Source: Acetobacteraceae bacterium
GTDB lineage: Bacteria; Pseudomonadota; Alphaproteobacteria; Acetobacterales; Acetobacteraceae
DNA length: 6,276 bases
Direction of reading: 5' to 3'
Assembly: GCA_025356735.1 (NCBI GenBank)
Contig: JANXRT010000095.1
Coordinates: 1-6,276 of the forward strand
Shown here: positions 4,643 to 6,276 of the stretch, piece after piece
Numbering within the stretch: position 1 is the first letter of the stretch
How the letters are laid out: each line of letters begins with the position of its first letter
The notes under the pieces: model-generated
Databases searched by the model: none
What the model was told of the DNA's origin: nothing
The model's input: only the letters and a program-made list of their open reading frames with translations
Translations under genes and position numbers: made by a program

Positions 4643-6276
4643 CTACTGGAACTGCAATCCCACCATCCCGCCCTTGGTGCGCCAGTCGTTGACGAGGTCG
4701 TAGAACACCAGCGGCCCGGCCCCGTAGAGGTCGCTGAAGAAGCCGCCATGGCCGAGCTTGCCTTCGGCGTTGTAGTAGCCGGGCGTGCAGTCGCTGAAGA
4801 ACTTGTCGTTCTGCAGCGGCGTGTCGCGGATCGTGCGCACCCACTCGGCCTCGGCCTCGGCGGTCGGTTCGATGACCTGCGCCTGGCGCAGCGCGGCGTG
4901 TCCGATGATTTCGGCGATGTGGCGCGCCTGCTCGTGGAGCATGTGGCCGAAGTTCGACGTCACCGCGTTCTGCAGGATGCCGAGATGGAAGCAGTTGGGA
5001 AAGCCGCTGCTGTAGAAGCCATGCAGGGTGCGCGGCCCGTCTGCCCAATGGTCGGTCAGTGTGCGCCCGTCGCGGCCGTAGATCTCGAAGCCGGCGCGGC
5101 GCGTGTAGGCGGTGCCGACCTCGAAGCCGGTGGCGAAGAGGATGCAGTCGACCTCGTATTCGACGCCGCCCGACACCAGGCCGTTTTCGGTGACGCGCTC
5201 GACGCCGCGGCCCTTGGTATCGACCAAAGTGACGTTGGGCCGGTTGAAGGTCGGCAGGTAGTCGTCGTTGAAGGTCGGCCGCTTGCAGAACTGGCGATAC
5301 CAGGGCTTCAGCGCCTCGGCCGTGGCGGCGTCCTCGACGGTCGCCTCCACCCGCGCGCGGATCTGGTTCATCTTCTTGAAGTCGGCGAGTTCGAGAGCGT
5401 CCGACAGCGCCTCGGGCGACGGGCCATCGACCACGCCGGGTTTGCGGCGGACGCGAAGGTTGCGGATGATATCGGTCCAGCCGTCGCTGACCAGGTCCTC
5501 GTCCACGGCGCCGCCGTTGACCAGGGTGTTGAAGTTGTCCATGCGACGCTTCTGCCAGCCCGGCGTCAGCGACTTCGCCCAGTCCGGGTCGGTCGGCTTG
5601 TTGCCGCGCAGATCGACCGAGGACGGCGTGCGCTGGAACACGTAAAGCTGTTTGGCGTGGCGGCCGAGATGCGGCACGCACTGGATCGCGGTCGCACCGG
5701 TGCCGATCACCGCGATGCGCTTGTCGGCGAGCTTGTGCAGGTTGCCGTTGGTGTCGCCGCCGGTGTAGCCGTAGTCCCACCGGCTGGTGTGGAAGCTATG
5801 GCCCTTGTAGCTGTCGATGCCGGGCAGGCCGGGCAGCTTCGGCCGGTTGAGCGGGCCGTTCGACATGACGACGTGGCGCGCCTTCATGGCGTCGTCGCGG
5901 TTGGTCGTGACCAGCCACCGGCTCTCGTCGTCGAGCCAGCGCAGCTCGCGGATTTCGGTCTGGAAGCAGGCGTGGCTATACAGGTCGAAGGTGCGGCCGA
6001 TGCGCTGCGCGTGCTCTCGTATCTCGGGGGCGAAGGCGTATTTCTCGCGCGGGATGTAGTTCGTCTCTTCCAGCAGCGGCAGGTAGATGTAGCTCTCGAT
6101 GTCGCACTGCGCGCCGGGGTAGCGGTTCCAGTACCAGGTGCCGCCGAAATCGCCGCCTTTCTCGATGATGCGGATGCGCTCGATGCCGGCCTGGCGCAGA
6201 TGGGCGCCGGCCATCAGCCCGCCGAAGCCGCCGCCGATGATCAGCACGTCGATCTCGTCGTGCAGCGGCGCGCGGG
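4643..6276 (-). CDS. Flavin-dependent Baeyer-Villiger-type monooxygenase (5' partial)
   Basis: At least 543 residues are visible of an FAD- and NAD(P)H-dependent class B monooxygenase. Such enzymes insert one oxygen from O2 next to a ketone carbonyl, giving an ester or lactone. Counting from the first codon at the right edge, the motifs are the FAD Rossmann GGGFGG (14-19), GGTWYWNRYPGAQCD (44-58), the Baeyer-Villiger fingerprint YKGHSFHTSRWD (156-167, with Tyr where the consensus has Phe), the NAD(P)H Rossmann GTGATA (191-196), CKRP (330-333) with the arginine expected at the active site, and ATGF (381-384). The frame is open to the edge with ...LHDEID before the first strand, so the GTG at 6247 is unlikely to be the start and the true one lies beyond the window. 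The length fits cyclohexanone or phenylacetone monooxygenase-sized enzymes. The gene is followed by an alpha/beta-hydrolase on the same strand. The ketone substrate is unknown. Confidence 0.93.
   Translation of the reverse strand, partial: RAPLHDEIDVLIIGGGFGGLMAGAHLRQAGIERIRIIEKGGDFGGTWYWNRYPGAQCDIESYIYLPLLEETNYIPREKYAFAPEIREHAQRIGRTFDLYSHACFQTEIRELRWLDDESRWLVTTNRDDAMKARHVVMSNGPLNRPKLPGLPGIDSYKGHSFHTSRWDYGYTGGDTNGNLHKLADKRIAVIGTGATAIQCVPHLGRHAKQLYVFQRTPSSVDLRGNKPTDPDWAKSLTPGWQKRRMDNFNTLVNGGAVDEDLVSDGWTDIIRNLRVRRKPGVVDGPSPEALSDALELADFKKMNQIRARVEATVEDAATAEALKPWYRQFCKRPTFNDDYLPTFNRPNVTLVDTKGRGVERVTENGLVSGGVEYEVDCILFATGFEVGTAYTRRAGFEIYGRDGRTLTDHWADGPRTLHGFYSSGFPNCFHLGILQNAVTSNFGHMLHEQARHIAEIIGHAALRQAQVIEPTAEAEAEWVRTIRDTPLQNDKFFSDCTPGYYNAEGKLGHGGFFSDLYGAGPLVFYDLVNDWRTKGGMVGLQFQ

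Noticed and set aside
3591..4703. A 370-codon plus-strand frame across the convergent junction and opposite the alpha/beta-hydrolase.
   Set aside because: It is dominated by Arg, Gln and Gly and overlaps two well-supported genes and the candidate terminator; it is a shadow frame.
3756..5780. A 674-codon open frame on the minus strand joining the hydrolase frame to sequence opposite the monooxygenase, as if a fusion protein.
   Set aside because: The upstream part is Arg/Pro/Ala-rich nonsense overlapping the conserved monooxygenase frame. The hydrolase family N-terminus starts at 4577 with its own ribosome binding site. It is a high-GC open-frame artefact.
6245..6247. GTG at 6247 as the start of the monooxygenase.
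   Set aside because: It encodes the valine of the first beta strand just before GGGFGG, and the frame stays open to the window edge with plausible family sequence. The gene is therefore treated as partial.

Overview
The window is GC-rich, densely packed bacterial DNA in which gaps between genes run from a 4-base overlap to 65 bases. The high GC content, the gene families and the AAGGA-type ribosome binding sites fit a metabolically versatile proteobacterium from soil or plant surroundings, probably an alphaproteobacterium. That placement rests on general resemblance only. No RNA gene, insertion sequence, CRISPR array or origin was seen.

Plus strand, 1-3703: five genes read in the same direction and look like one operon. 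First is the 3' part of an ABC-transporter ATPase (PotA-like, with a C-terminal TOBE-type region), whose start lies left of the window. Two cysteine hydrolases of the isochorismatase fold follow. One resembles N-carbamoylsarcosine amidase/maleamate amidohydrolase, and the other resembles ureidoacrylate amidohydrolase RutB or biuret hydrolase. Next is a 64-residue AtzG-like (DUF4089) protein, which overlaps by ATGA a 468-residue amidase-signature hydrolase of the AtzE type. The genes are 17, 17, 34 and -4 bases apart. The layout suggests uptake of a small nitrogen compound (ureide, carbamoyl, amide or polyamine-like) and its stepwise hydrolysis by three C-N hydrolases. The substrate cannot be read from the sequence.

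Minus strand, 6276-3756: two genes converge on the first operon. A flavin-dependent Baeyer-Villiger-type monooxygenase runs off the right edge, so its N-terminus is missing. After 65 bases comes a 273-residue alpha/beta-hydrolase resembling bacterial arylformamidases/esterases. A monooxygenase that turns ketones into esters next to a serine hydrolase suggests a ketone-to-ester-to-acid-plus-alcohol route.

The two operons meet tail to tail across 52 bases (3704-3755) that hold a bulged inverted repeat, a candidate shared terminator. The promoters of both transcription units lie outside the window. The most interesting feature is the AtzG/AtzE-like pair combined with two different isochorismatase-fold hydrolases and a transporter. 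None of the diagnostic partners of the cyanuric acid pathway (AtzD, AtzF, AtzH) or the Rut pathway (RutA, RutC-F) is visible here.
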